A stretch of DNA of 64,000 bases from Mycolicibacterium aichiense (GTDB taxonomy: Bacteria; Actinomycetota; Actinomycetes; Mycobacteriales; Mycobacteriaceae), in the NCBI RefSeq assembly GCF_010726245.1, contig NZ_AP022561.1:2728001-2792000 (forward strand). The letters are read 5' to 3'. Below, one piece after another: positions 24,976 through 33,192 of this stretch. Positions within the stretch are counted from its first letter, which is position 1, and each line of letters opens with the position of its first letter. A program made the translations under genes and the position numbers. Under the pieces are notes generated by a model. The model was not told the DNA's origin and did not search any database. It was given only the letters and a program-made list of their open reading frames with translations.

Positions 24976-26160
24976 TCAGATCATCGCTCGCAGCGGACCC
25001 TGCGGGTCCACGCCCAGCGAGCTCAGAGCCGACGCGTGGTAGACCGTTCCGGGAACATGGATCGCGTGCGCCTGCCCGACATGCACATCCCGCCAATACC
25101 GTTGCAGCGGTTTGTCCATCCGCGCGGCATTGCCGCCGCACCGCGCGAAGATCTCGTCGACCGCTGATACCGCGCGCCACACAGCGCGGACCTGGGTACG
25201 GCGGCCCGCCGCCCGGTCCTCGAAGGACACCTCCTTGCCGGCGTCGACCAAGTCGTAGATGCGATCGGCGTTGGCCAGCAATTCCTGTCGGGCGGCGTTG
25301 ATGTCGGCGGCAGCTTCGCCGATGGCGTACATGACGTAGGGGTCGTCCTTGACTGCGACGCCACTGGCGTTCACGCGCTCACGCTGGTAGTCCAGCGCGG
25401 CGGCCAGGGCGCCCTCGGCGATCCCGATGGTCGCTGCGCTGATCCCCAGCGGGAACATCGTCGACCACGGCATCAGGTAGAGCGTGTCGGTCATTCCGGC
25501 TTCGCGCTGCGCGGTGCCGTCCATCACCTTCGTCGCATCCATCGTGCGATAGGACGGCACGAACGCCTCTTTGACGATGACATCCTTGGAGCCGGTGCCG
25601 CGCAGTCCGACGACATTCCAGGAATCCTCGACGATCTCGTAGTCCCGGCGGGGCAGGACCATGTGCAGCATCTGCGGCGGCATCAGAGGTTTGCCCTCGG
25701 CGTCACCGAGCATCGCGCCGAGGAAGATCCAGTCGCAGTGGTCGGTGCCAGAGCTGAATTGCCATCTGCCGGTGAAGATGTAACCGCCGTCGACGGGCGT
25801 TGCGACGCCCTGAGGAGCGTAGGGCGACGCGACCCAGGTGTCGATGTCATCGGCCCACACCTCGGCGGCGACCTTGGGATCGGCATACGCCAGCTGATAG
25901 GGATGCACACCGACCACGCCGTTGATCCAGCCGGCGGCCGGGTCGAGCGTGGCCGTGGCCATCACGGTCTCGGCGAACTCGCGAGGATGGACCTCCAACC
26001 CGCCGTGTGTCTTCGGCTGGAGCAGGCGGATATTGCCTGCCGATTTCATCAGCTTGACGGTCTCGTCGGTAAGCATGCCGATCTTCTCGGCCTCGGTTCC
26101 CTGCTCTCGCAGTCGATCGGCAACCTGGTGCACCCGGTCGATTACCCGCTCACTCATCAT
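24976..26160 (-). CDS. HsaA-like flavin-dependent hydroxylase, acyl-CoA dehydrogenase fold (copy A)
   Basis: 394 aa, the same length as M. tuberculosis HsaA, and similar along its whole length: LLQPKTHGGLEVHP, WINGVVGVHPYQLA, GGYIFTGRWQFSSGTDHCDW, VVGLRGTGSKDVIV, LQRYWRDVHVGQAHA. HsaA is the oxygenase part of a two-component FMN monooxygenase that hydroxylates the phenolic ring of 3-HSA; it needs a flavin reductase (HsaB). No HsaB-like gene is in the window. It heads the minus-strand arm and is divergent from the BVMO arm. An ordinary acyl-CoA dehydrogenase is unlikely, given the HsaA-like sequence and the dioxygenase partner. Confidence 0.88.
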   Translation of the reverse strand: MMSERVIDRVHQVADRLREQGTEAEKIGMLTDETVKLMKSAGNIRLLQPKTHGGLEVHPREFAETVMATATLDPAAGWINGVVGVHPYQLAYADPKVAAEVWADDIDTWVASPYAPQGVATPVDGGYIFTGRWQFSSGTDHCDWIFLGAMLGDAEGKPLMPPQMLHMVLPRRDYEIVEDSWNVVGLRGTGSKDVIVKEAFVPSYRTMDATKVMDGTAQREAGMTDTLYLMPWSTMFPLGISAATIGIAEGALAAALDYQRERVNASGVAVKDDPYVMYAIGEAAADINAARQELLANADRIYDLVDAGKEVSFEDRAAGRRTQVRAVWRAVSAVDEIFARCGGNAARMDKPLQRYWRDVHVGQAHAIHVPGTVYHASALSSLGVDPQGPLRAMI

Positions 26161-26258
26161 GTGGTCCTATCGTCGCTGGCTGACACTGATCGTGGACCGC
26201 AAGTGGTGCACCCGCCGCGGTGCTTCCCGGTCAGCGGAAAGCTGTTGTGGCCGTGCCC

Positions 26259-26624
26259 TCAGAACTCGATGTGCAGGTCGTCGGACACCGGCCTGGCCTG
26301 GCAACCCAGGATCAGGCCCTCGGCGAGGTCGTCGGGCTCGAGAATCTCGCAGCTGGCCATGTGCACCTCACCGCGTACGGCAGTCGCCACGCATGACCCG
26401 CAGTGGCCTTCACGGCAGGAGTGGGGGGCCGCGATTCCGGCTGAGATCAAGGTGTCGACGAGTGTGGCGTCCCGGGGCCACCGCAGATGGTGACTGGTTC
26501 CGTCCAGATCGACCCGGACGGTCGCGGTGTCGGCATTGCCGAAAGTGGTTGCCGCTGAGCTGGTGTCATCTCCAAGGAGGTCACCGGGCAATTCGCTGCG
26601 GTTGTCGACGTCTGACATGGGCAT
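26259..26624 (-). CDS. [2Fe-2S] plant-type ferredoxin, KshB C-terminal-domain-like
   Basis: 121 aa (ATG 26624; ATG 26618 also possible). An N-terminal 30-residue acidic/Ser-rich lead is followed by one ferredoxin domain with the ligand pattern C-x4-C-x2-C (CREGHCGSC) and a distal Cys in LILGCQARPVSDDLHIEF. The pattern is that of the C-terminal domain of KshB-type reductases, but the FAD/NAD domains are absent. It likely shuttles electrons to an oxygenase, possibly the KshA-like protein or a cytochrome P450 elsewhere. It lies between the two arms of cassette copy A; copy B has no equivalent. Confidence 0.87.
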   Translation of the reverse strand: MPMSDVDNRSELPGDLLGDDTSSAATTFGNADTATVRVDLDGTSHHLRWPRDATLVDTLISAGIAAPHSCREGHCGSCVATAVRGEVHMASCEILEPDDLAEGLILGCQARPVSDDLHIEF

Positions 26625-26670
26625 CGATTCTGCGGCCCGATGGCCGGGACGCGGCGTCTCTGCGTCCGGT

Positions 26671-26691
26671 CACCGGGAGACCGCCCCGGTG
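26671..26691. promoter_or_regulatory. 7-7-7 inverted repeat in divergent ferredoxin/BVMO promoter
   Basis: CACCGGG-AGACCGC-CCCGGTG with perfect 7-bp arms, centred between the ferredoxin start (26624) and the BVMO start (26723). It is suitable as an operator for both directions. The core CGGGARACC is shared with the repeat at 18949-18967. Confidence 0.45.
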
Positions 26692-26722
26692 CGAGAGCGC
26701 GGACCGCCTACCGTTTCGGCGT

Positions 26723-28336
26723 GTGAGCACTGGATCGAAGTCCGATGTCGATGTCGTCGTGGTGGGGGCCGGGTTCGCCGGCCTGTATGCCTTGCACAGG
26801 TTCCGCTCGCAGGGGCTGTCGGTGCGGGTGTTCGAGGGCGCACCTGATGTCGGCGGCACCTGGTACTTCAACCGCTATCCAGGCGCTCGCTGTGATGTCG
26901 AAAGCGTGGACTACTGCTATTCGTTCTCCGACGAGTTGCAGCAGGAGTGGACGTGGACCGAGAAGTACGCCACGCAGTCCGAGATCCTGGCGTACATCAA
27001 TTGGGTGGCCGACAAGCTGGACCTGCGCCGGGACATCACCTTCAACACTCGCGTGGTGGGCGCGGTGCTCGACGAGCAGACGGTGCGCTGGACGGTGAGC
27101 ACCGACGCAGGGGAGAGCGTCGTGGCGAGATTCGTGGTGATGGCAACAGGCCCCCTGTCAGCCTCCATCACACCGAAGTTCCCAGGGCTGGACAGCTTCC
27201 GAGGCGAGATCTACCACACAGCGCATTGGCCCCATGAGGGCGTCGACTTCACCGGCAAGCGCGTCGCCGTGATCGGTACTGGGTCTTCGGGAGTTCAATC
27301 CATCCCGATCATCGCCGAACAAGCCCAGCAGTTGTACGTGTTCCAGCGCACACCGAACTACAGCGTCCCGGCAGGCAACCGGCCGTTGACGGCCGAGGAA
27401 ATCGCCGACATCAAAGCCAACTACGCCGAGCGACGACGGGTATCGTGGCGCAGCGGCGGCGGGTCACCGCATGTCGCGCATCCGAAGCTGACCATGGACG
27501 CCACCCCCGAGGAACGGCGGGCCGCTTTCGAAACGCGCTGGGAACTGGGGGGCGTCTTGTTCTCCAAGACCTTCGCCGATCAGATGGTGTCCCTGGACGC
27601 AAACGAGGAAGCCCGCAAGTTCTACGAGGAGAAGATCCGCTCCGTCATCGACGATCCCGATCTGGCCGATTTGCTGATCCCCGACGACCATCCGATCGGC
27701 ACCAAGCGAATCTGCACCGACTCCAATTACTTCCAGACGTTCAATCGGCCCAACGTGACGCTGGTCAGCGTGAAGAAGACTCCTATCGAGTCGATCGACG
27801 AAACCGGAATCACCACCGCTGAAACGCACTTCGACATCGATGCACTGGTTTTGGCTACCGGGTTCGACGCCATGACCGGCTCTCTGGCCAAGATCGACAT
27901 CGTGGGTCGCGCCGGTCAACGGCTGGTGCAGGACTGGGCCGACGGGCCGCGCACGTATCTGGGATTGGGCACCGACGGGTTCCCCAATCTGTTTCTGGTG
28001 TCCGGCCCCGGGGCGCCGGCAGTGCTGGCCAACATGGTGCTGCATGCCGAGGCCCACGTGAACTGGATTTCCGATGCCATCTCATACCTCGACGAAAACG
28101 GTTACGCCGGAATCGAACCGACCGCCGACGCGGTGGACTCCTGGATCGCGGAATGCGCGCAACGCGCCGAGGCGACACTGTTCACCAAGGCCAACTCCTG
28201 GTACCTGGGCGCGAACGTGCCCGGCAAACCACGCCAATTCATGTTGTTCATCGGCGGCTTCGGCACCTACCTCGACATCTGCAACGAGGTGGCCGGCGCC
28301 GGGTACACGGGCTTCGATCTGCTCAAGGCGCCGTGA
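26723..28336 (+). CDS. Baeyer-Villiger monooxygenase, cyclohexanone/steroid type (copy A)
   Basis: 537 aa from GTG 26723, the start that places the FAD loop VVVGAGFAG near residue 12 as in copy B; the long open frame to 25922 lies inside the HsaA-like gene. The BVMO fingerprint is FRGEIYHTAHW, the second Rossmann motif VIGTGSSGVQ, and the C-terminal domain ends with NMVLHAEAHVNWI. It should oxidise a cyclic ketone to a lactone with NADPH and O2. It is directly followed, with no gap, by a mycofactocin-type SDR. Paralogue at 39454-41061. It may act on the C/D-ring part or another ketone of the island substrate. Confidence 0.9.
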   Translation: MSTGSKSDVDVVVVGAGFAGLYALHRFRSQGLSVRVFEGAPDVGGTWYFNRYPGARCDVESVDYCYSFSDELQQEWTWTEKYATQSEILAYINWVADKLDLRRDITFNTRVVGAVLDEQTVRWTVSTDAGESVVARFVVMATGPLSASITPKFPGLDSFRGEIYHTAHWPHEGVDFTGKRVAVIGTGSSGVQSIPIIAEQAQQLYVFQRTPNYSVPAGNRPLTAEEIADIKANYAERRRVSWRSGGGSPHVAHPKLTMDATPEERRAAFETRWELGGVLFSKTFADQMVSLDANEEARKFYEEKIRSVIDDPDLADLLIPDDHPIGTKRICTDSNYFQTFNRPNVTLVSVKKTPIESIDETGITTAETHFDIDALVLATGFDAMTGSLAKIDIVGRAGQRLVQDWADGPRTYLGLGTDGFPNLFLVSGPGAPAVLANMVLHAEAHVNWISDAISYLDENGYAGIEPTADAVDSWIAECAQRAEATLFTKANSWYLGANVPGKPRQFMLFIGGFGTYLDICNEVAGAGYTGFDLLKAP

Positions 28337-29140
28337 ATGTCAGGCCTATCGGGGAAGGTCGTCCTGGTCACCGGGGCGGGTCGCGGCACGGGTCGCGTGC
28401 ACTGTGAGCGGTTCGCCGACGAGGGTGCCGACGTCATCATGCTCGACCACAGCGACGCCGCCGATGATCTACGTGCGACCGCACTGCGGGTGGAACAGCG
28501 GGGCCGGCGCGCCGTCCTCGGGACGGCCGACGTCGCCGACCTTGCCGCAGTCACCGCCGCGGTCGATGCAGGGGTCGAGCGCCTCGGCCGCCTCGACGTG
28601 ATCGTCGCCAACGCCGGCATCCACAGTCCCGGCGCCCCGGCGTGGCAGATCACTGCTCAGGACTGGCAGCGCACTATCGACGTCAATCTCACCGGGGTAT
28701 GGCACACCGTCCGAGCGGGTGTGCCGCATGTCGGGTCCGAGGGCGGCTCCGTCGTGATCATCAGCTCCACCAACGGCTTACGCGGCACCGCCGGGACCGC
28801 CCACTACACCGCCAGTAAGCATGCTGTCGTCGGCCTGGCCCGCACACTGGCCAATGAGCTGGGTCCGCGAAACATTCGGGTCAATACCGTGCACCCCGGC
28901 GCCGTCGCCACACCGATGGTGCGAAATCCGGCGACGTACCGGCGGTTACGGCCGGATCTCGACGACCCCACCGAGGCTGACGCCGCCGAGGTGCTCACTG
29001 CGCGGAACCTGCTTCCGGTGCCGTGGGTCGAGCCCGTCGACGTGGCCAACGCCGTCGTCTTCCTCGCCTCGGACCATGCCCGCTACATCACCGGCACTCA
29101 GCTCGTCGTCGACGCGGGCCTGACCCAGAAGACGACATGA
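28337..29140 (+). CDS. SDR oxidoreductase, mycofactocin-coupled type
   Basis: 267-aa classical SDR starting immediately after the BVMO stop. Cofactor loop LVTGAGRGTGRVH, VIVANAGI, Ser in IISSTNG, and HYTASKHAVVGLARTL with Y-x3-K. The C-terminal LLPVPWVEPVDVANAVVFLASDHARYITGTQLVVDAGL and the long variable insert are typical of the mycofactocin-dependent (carveol-dehydrogenase-like) SDR branch, whose NAD is not freely exchanged. It probably oxidises an alcohol to the ketone used by the upstream BVMO. It overlaps the next SDR by ATGA. Confidence 0.88.
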   Translation: MSGLSGKVVLVTGAGRGTGRVHCERFADEGADVIMLDHSDAADDLRATALRVEQRGRRAVLGTADVADLAAVTAAVDAGVERLGRLDVIVANAGIHSPGAPAWQITAQDWQRTIDVNLTGVWHTVRAGVPHVGSEGGSVVIISSTNGLRGTAGTAHYTASKHAVVGLARTLANELGPRNIRVNTVHPGAVATPMVRNPATYRRLRPDLDDPTEADAAEVLTARNLLPVPWVEPVDVANAVVFLASDHARYITGTQLVVDAGLTQKTT

Positions 29141-29970
29141 CGGGACGGCTGGCGGGTAAGACCGCATTCATCACCGGGGCGGCGCGCGGAATCGGCCGCG
29201 CACAAGCGGTGCGGTTCGCCCAGGAGGGCGCGGCGATCGTCGGCGTCGACCTGTGCGGACCTGTCGAGTCGGTGCAGGTGCCGGCGAGCACGCGGGACGA
29301 TCTCGACGAGACGGCCCGGCTGGTCGAGAACCTTGGCGGCCGTATCGTGACCGAGACCGTCGACGTACGCGATGTTGACGCGTTACGAGTGGCGGCCGGC
29401 CGGGGCGCCGACCGTTTCGGTGGTCTCGATATCGTCTGTGCCACAGCGGGAATCACCTCACGCGCCCCCGCCGTCGACATGGCCGAGTCCATGTGGCGGA
29501 CTATGCTCGACGTCAATCTCACCGGCGTGTGGAACACCTGCACCGCCACGACGCCACATCTGATCCCCCGTGGGGCAGGTTCCATCGTGTTGGTGAGTTC
29601 AATCGCCGGGCTGCGGGGCCTCGTCGGCGTCGCTCACTACACGGCCGCCAAACATGGTGTCGTCGGCCTGATGCGAAGTCTGGCGATTGACCTGGCGCCG
29701 TTCGGCATTCGGGTCAACTGTGTGCACCCCACGAACGTCGATACGCCGATGATCCAGAACGATGTCGTCAGCAGTGCGTTTAGACCCGACTTGGGCCGGC
29801 CTCCGAGCCGACAAGAATTCGCCGAGGCCGCCACCAGGATGAACATGCTGCCGGTGCCGTGGGTCGACCCGGTGGACGTGGCCAATGCCAGTCTTTTCCT
29901 GGCCTCAGACGAGGCGCGATACATCACCTCGGTCAGCCTGCCGGTGGATGCGGGTGCGACTCAACGATGA
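29137..29970 (+). CDS. SDR oxidoreductase, mycofactocin-coupled type
   Basis: 277 aa from ATG 29137, overlapping the previous stop. Cofactor loop FITGAARGIGRAQAVRFAQEG, Asp in VGVDLCGPV, Ser in VLVSSIAGL, Y-x3-K in HYTAAKHGVVGLMRSL. The extended insert (TRDDLDETARLVENLGGR) and the C-terminal NMLPVPWVDPVDVANASLFLASDEARYIT segment place it in the mycofactocin-dependent SDR branch, more clearly than its neighbour. Two consecutive members suggest successive oxidations at two hydroxyl groups, or tandem duplication followed by divergence. The substrate is unknown. Confidence 0.9.
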   Translation: MTGRLAGKTAFITGAARGIGRAQAVRFAQEGAAIVGVDLCGPVESVQVPASTRDDLDETARLVENLGGRIVTETVDVRDVDALRVAAGRGADRFGGLDIVCATAGITSRAPAVDMAESMWRTMLDVNLTGVWNTCTATTPHLIPRGAGSIVLVSSIAGLRGLVGVAHYTAAKHGVVGLMRSLAIDLAPFGIRVNCVHPTNVDTPMIQNDVVSSAFRPDLGRPPSRQEFAEAATRMNMLPVPWVDPVDVANASLFLASDEARYITSVSLPVDAGATQR

Positions 29971-29987
29971 ACAACGAAGGAAACACC

Positions 29988-30782
29988 ATGCTCGATGTGA
30001 CCAAGTACGGGCCGTGGGCTGTCATCGCCGGCGGCTCGGAAGGCGTGGGTGCCGAATTCGCGCGCATGCTGGCCGAGACCGGTTTCAATCTGGTGCTGAT
30101 CGCGCGGAAACCGGGACCGCTGGAGGAAACAGCGCAACGCTGCCGCACCCACAGTGTCGAGGTGAGAACCGTCGCTGCCGATCTTCTGGATCCCGGAGCG
30201 GTCATGCACATCGCGGATCAGACCGCCGACATCGAGGTGGGTCTGCTGATCTACAACGCGGGCGCCAGCACGTGCAACGAGCTGTTCCTCGACACCGATT
30301 TGAGCGAATTCCAGAGGGTCATCGACCTCAATGTCACCAGGATGCTCGAGATGGTGCAGCACTACGGACGCCAGATGGCGGACCGTGGGCGCGGCGGCAT
30401 CATGGTCGTCGGCTCGTTGTCCGGCTACATGGGAGCCTGGCGACACACCGTCTATGCCGGTGCCAAAGCGTTCTCCCGGGTCTTCGCCGAAAGCCTGTGG
30501 CTGGAACTGCGGGAGCGCAACGTCGATGTCGTCGAACTGGTGCTGGGTGTGACCCGGACCCCGGCGATGGAACGCGTGGGACTGAACTTCGACGCCCCGG
30601 GGATCCTGGTCAACGAACCCGCCGAGGTCGCCGCCGAAGGCCTCGCACATCTGGGTGATGGGCCGGTGTGGATTGCCGGGGGCAATGCGGAGACGGCCAT
30701 CAGGAACAGCGTGCCGGACCGGGCAGCGGTGGTGCTGGAGTCCCATGAGGCGATCAAGGCGCTGATCGCAGGGGCGCACTGA
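29988..30782 (+). CDS. short-chain dehydrogenase/reductase
   Basis: 264 aa from ATG 29988, chosen because GAAGGA sits seven bases upstream; the ATG at 29967, overlapping the previous stop, would add seven residues. SDR motifs: VIAGGSEGVGAEFARMLAETG, LLIYNAGA, Ser in VVGSLSGYMG, Y-x3-K in VYAGAKAFS. The divergent sequence and the WLELRERNVDVVELVLG region are more like DltE-type SDRs than the two preceding genes, so it is not part of that pair. It belongs to the BVMO-SDR-SDR-SDR-LLM operon, two nucleotides before the next start. Confidence 0.87.
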   Translation: MLDVTKYGPWAVIAGGSEGVGAEFARMLAETGFNLVLIARKPGPLEETAQRCRTHSVEVRTVAADLLDPGAVMHIADQTADIEVGLLIYNAGASTCNELFLDTDLSEFQRVIDLNVTRMLEMVQHYGRQMADRGRGGIMVVGSLSGYMGAWRHTVYAGAKAFSRVFAESLWLELRERNVDVVELVLGVTRTPAMERVGLNFDAPGILVNEPAEVAAEGLAHLGDGPVWIAGGNAETAIRNSVPDRAAVVLESHEAIKALIAGAH

Positions 30783-30784
30783 CT

Positions 30785-31630
30785 GTGCGGCTGGGGTTGT
30801 CAACTCCGGTCGTCGCGCAGGTCCCGGGGTCAGCGGCCGAGTGGGAGAGTAGGGCCGACATCTCCGATCTGGCCTTGATCGCCCGTGCTGCAGACGATTT
30901 GGGCTTCGACTACTTGACGTGTTCTGAACACGTGGCGATTCCCGCCGCCGATGCGGCCAGCCGCGGTGCGATGTATTGGGACCCGTTGGCGACCTTGGGA
31001 TACCTCGCCGCGCTCACCGCTCGCATCCGGTTGGCAACCTCGGTGCTGGTGCTCGGTTACCACCATCCCCTGGCGATCGCCAAACGCTACGGCACTCTCG
31101 ACCAGGTCAGTGGGGGACGGCTCGTGCTTGGAGTGGGAATCGGCTCGCTGACAGAGGAATTCGCGCTGCTTGGGGCCACTTGGGAACAGCGGGCCGAACG
31201 GGCCGACGATGCTCTTCGCGCGCTCCGGGCGTCGTTGTCCACAGCAACTCCGCGCCATCACGGTCCCTACTATGAGTTCAAGGATCTCAGGCTGCTACCA
31301 CATGCCCAACAAGACCGGGTGCCGATATGGGTCGGCGGACGTAGTCGGGCCTCACTTCATCGGGCGGTGACACTGGCCGACGGCTGGATGCCATTCGGAT
31401 TGACAGTCAAGGAGATTCGAAACCTGGTCGCCGAGGTCGACTTACCGGCTCACTTCGACATGGTGCTTTCCGCCCATCTGGATCCGCAACGCGATCCGGC
31501 GGCCACTGCCGCACAACTGGAAATGCTGCGAGACGCGGGTGCCACCGCAGTCACCTGTACCGTGCGCGCCGACAGCTCGCAGCACTACTGCGACCAACTC
31601 GCCGTGCTTCACGACCTGAAGGGGCGGTGA
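30785..31630 (+). CDS. luciferase-like (LLM class) oxidoreductase, probably F420-dependent
   Basis: 281 aa from GTG 30785, two nucleotides after the SDR stop. Bacterial-luciferase TIM barrel: LGFDYLTCSEHV, AALTARIRLATSVLVLGYHHPLAIAKRYGTLDQVSGGRLVLGVGIG, VPIWVGGRS. The ARIRLATSVLV and SGGRLVLGVGIG strands are characteristic of mycobacterial F420-dependent family members; FMN use cannot be excluded. It probably catalyses reduction or oxidation of a pathway intermediate. It is tightly coupled to the downstream NTF2-like gene. Confidence 0.87.
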   Translation: MRLGLSTPVVAQVPGSAAEWESRADISDLALIARAADDLGFDYLTCSEHVAIPAADAASRGAMYWDPLATLGYLAALTARIRLATSVLVLGYHHPLAIAKRYGTLDQVSGGRLVLGVGIGSLTEEFALLGATWEQRAERADDALRALRASLSTATPRHHGPYYEFKDLRLLPHAQQDRVPIWVGGRSRASLHRAVTLADGWMPFGLTVKEIRNLVAEVDLPAHFDMVLSAHLDPQRDPAATAAQLEMLRDAGATAVTCTVRADSSQHYCDQLAVLHDLKGR

Positions 31631-32148
31631 TGGCCGACCTCGACATCCTGGCGCGACTGCAACGCCTCGAGGATCAGCAGGACATTGCGACTCTCATCGC
31701 CTCATACGGCCCAGCGGTCGATGCCGGCGACGCGCACAGCGCTGCGGGGTTGTGGACGCATGACGGCCGCTATGACGTGGAAGGGTGGCAGATGTCGGGC
31801 CGCCAGGGCGTCTACGACATGGTCGCCTCGGATTCTCACCAGGAGTTGGTGGCGAAGGGGTGCTGCCACTTCTTGGGGCCGGCGGTGGTGACGGTCGACG
31901 GAGACCGGGCCGTGGCTGTGTGCGAATCACTGGTGCTTGTGCGCCGCCAAGGTCACGAGGACTTGGACCACACCGATCAGTACTGTGTCTGGCGGGCGAC
32001 TGCAAACCACTTCGCACTGGATCGGGTGGATGGGCGATGGCAGATCACCACTCGCGTCAGTCGCGTCCTCGACGGTGACCGTCTTGCACACGCGCTTCTC
32101 GGTGCCGGCTTGGCCGGTGACCCTGCGCCCCTCGATGGGCGCGGGTGA
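31630..32148 (+). CDS. NTF2-like (SnoaL-type) protein
   Basis: 172 aa from ATG 31630, sharing the TGATG stop-start overlap with the LLM gene (GTG 31627 possible). N-terminal helices DILARLQRLEDQQDIATLIASYGPAVDAGD precede a beta-sheet core with VDGDRAVAVCESLVLV and RVDGRWQITTRVSRVLDG, the standard NTF2-like layout. It may be an isomerase or dehydratase acting on ring ketones; the fold includes delta5-3-ketosteroid isomerase. It is the last gene of the plus-strand operon from 26723. Third NTF2-like gene of the island. Confidence 0.8.
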   Translation: MADLDILARLQRLEDQQDIATLIASYGPAVDAGDAHSAAGLWTHDGRYDVEGWQMSGRQGVYDMVASDSHQELVAKGCCHFLGPAVVTVDGDRAVAVCESLVLVRRQGHEDLDHTDQYCVWRATANHFALDRVDGRWQITTRVSRVLDGDRLAHALLGAGLAGDPAPLDGRG

Positions 32149-32252
32149 TCGGATGTGATCCGGTCGATTCCCAGTCACCGGCACATCGCGTGCACTGTGG
32201 CGACCACTGCGATGCAGATTGGAGGTACACACAGTGACGCGAAGGAGTTGGC

Positions 32253-33107
32253 ATGGCTGCAGACGATGACGATGTGGTGACCTACGAAGTCGTCGGCGGA
32301 ACGGCGGTGGTCACGATGAATCGGCCGCGGTACCGCAATGCGCAGAACTCCGTCATGACCTACGCACTCGATGCGGCGTTCCAACGGGCCGTCTCCGACG
32401 ACGATGTGCGCGTGATCGTCTTGGCCGGCAACGGAGATCATTTCAGCGCAGGCCACGACATCGGCACACCAGACCGCGACCACCATGTGTCCTACGAGAA
32501 CAAGGCCGCGCTCTGGTGGGATCACGTCGACAAAGAGGGCGGCGACATGCGCTACGCCCGCGAGGTCGAGGTGTATCTGGGCATGTGCCGGCGGTGGCGC
32601 GAGATCCCGAAACCCACGATCGCGATGGTGCACGGGGCGTGCATTGCCGGCGGACTCATGCTGGCCTGGGTGTGCGACCTGATCGTCGCCTCCGAGGACG
32701 CCTTCTTCTGTGATCCTGTGGTGCGAATGGGCATTCCCGGGGTCGAATACTTCGCGCACCCATGGATTCTGGGGTCCCGCTTCGCCAAAGAGATGCTGTT
32801 CACCGGGGACAAGTTCGGTGCGCAGCGCGCCTACGAGATCGGGATGGTCAGTCGAGTCGTGCCGAAGGCTGAACTCCGCGACGCGACGCTTGCGCTCGCG
32901 GAGCGCATCGCGACAATGCCGAGATTTGGTCTCGCGCTGACCAAGCGGGCGGTCAACCAGTGCGAAGACCAGATGGGACTGCGCAACGGTATGGATGCCG
33001 TGTTCGGGCTGCATCACTTCGCGCATGCGCACAATGTGGAGGTGGGCCAGGATTCGCTCGGTGGGCTGGATGCCAAGACGATGGCCGCACCTCGTAAACG
33101 TCCGTAG
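32253..33107 (+). CDS. enoyl-CoA hydratase/isomerase family protein
   Basis: 284-aa crotonase with a strong GAAGGAG ribosome site. NRPRYRNAQNSVM opening, first oxyanion-hole segment GDHFSAGHDIGT, second GACIAGGLMLAWVCDLIVASEDAFF. A 25-residue insert (HVSYENKAALWWDHVDKEGGDMR) follows the first oxyanion segment, as in several mycobacterial EchA proteins. The usual catalytic Glu positions are not clear to me, so hydratase, isomerase or hydrolase activity remains open. A 104-bp gap upstream suggests its own promoter. It would work with the acyl-CoA dehydrogenase and synthetase in CoA-dependent steps. Confidence 0.88.
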   Translation: MAADDDDVVTYEVVGGTAVVTMNRPRYRNAQNSVMTYALDAAFQRAVSDDDVRVIVLAGNGDHFSAGHDIGTPDRDHHVSYENKAALWWDHVDKEGGDMRYAREVEVYLGMCRRWREIPKPTIAMVHGACIAGGLMLAWVCDLIVASEDAFFCDPVVRMGIPGVEYFAHPWILGSRFAKEMLFTGDKFGAQRAYEIGMVSRVVPKAELRDATLALAERIATMPRFGLALTKRAVNQCEDQMGLRNGMDAVFGLHHFAHAHNVEVGQDSLGGLDAKTMAAPRKRP

Positions 33108-33192
33108 CCCAGAGCTTTCCACAGATACGCGTTCGTCCACAGCCGCGGCTGGAACGTTCAGAATTGTCGGTGACCCGACGTAGTATTCGAAC

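Noticed and set aside
25922..26722. long N-terminal extension of BVMO copy A
   Set aside because: Shadow of the HsaA-like and ferredoxin genes; copy B shows where the protein begins.
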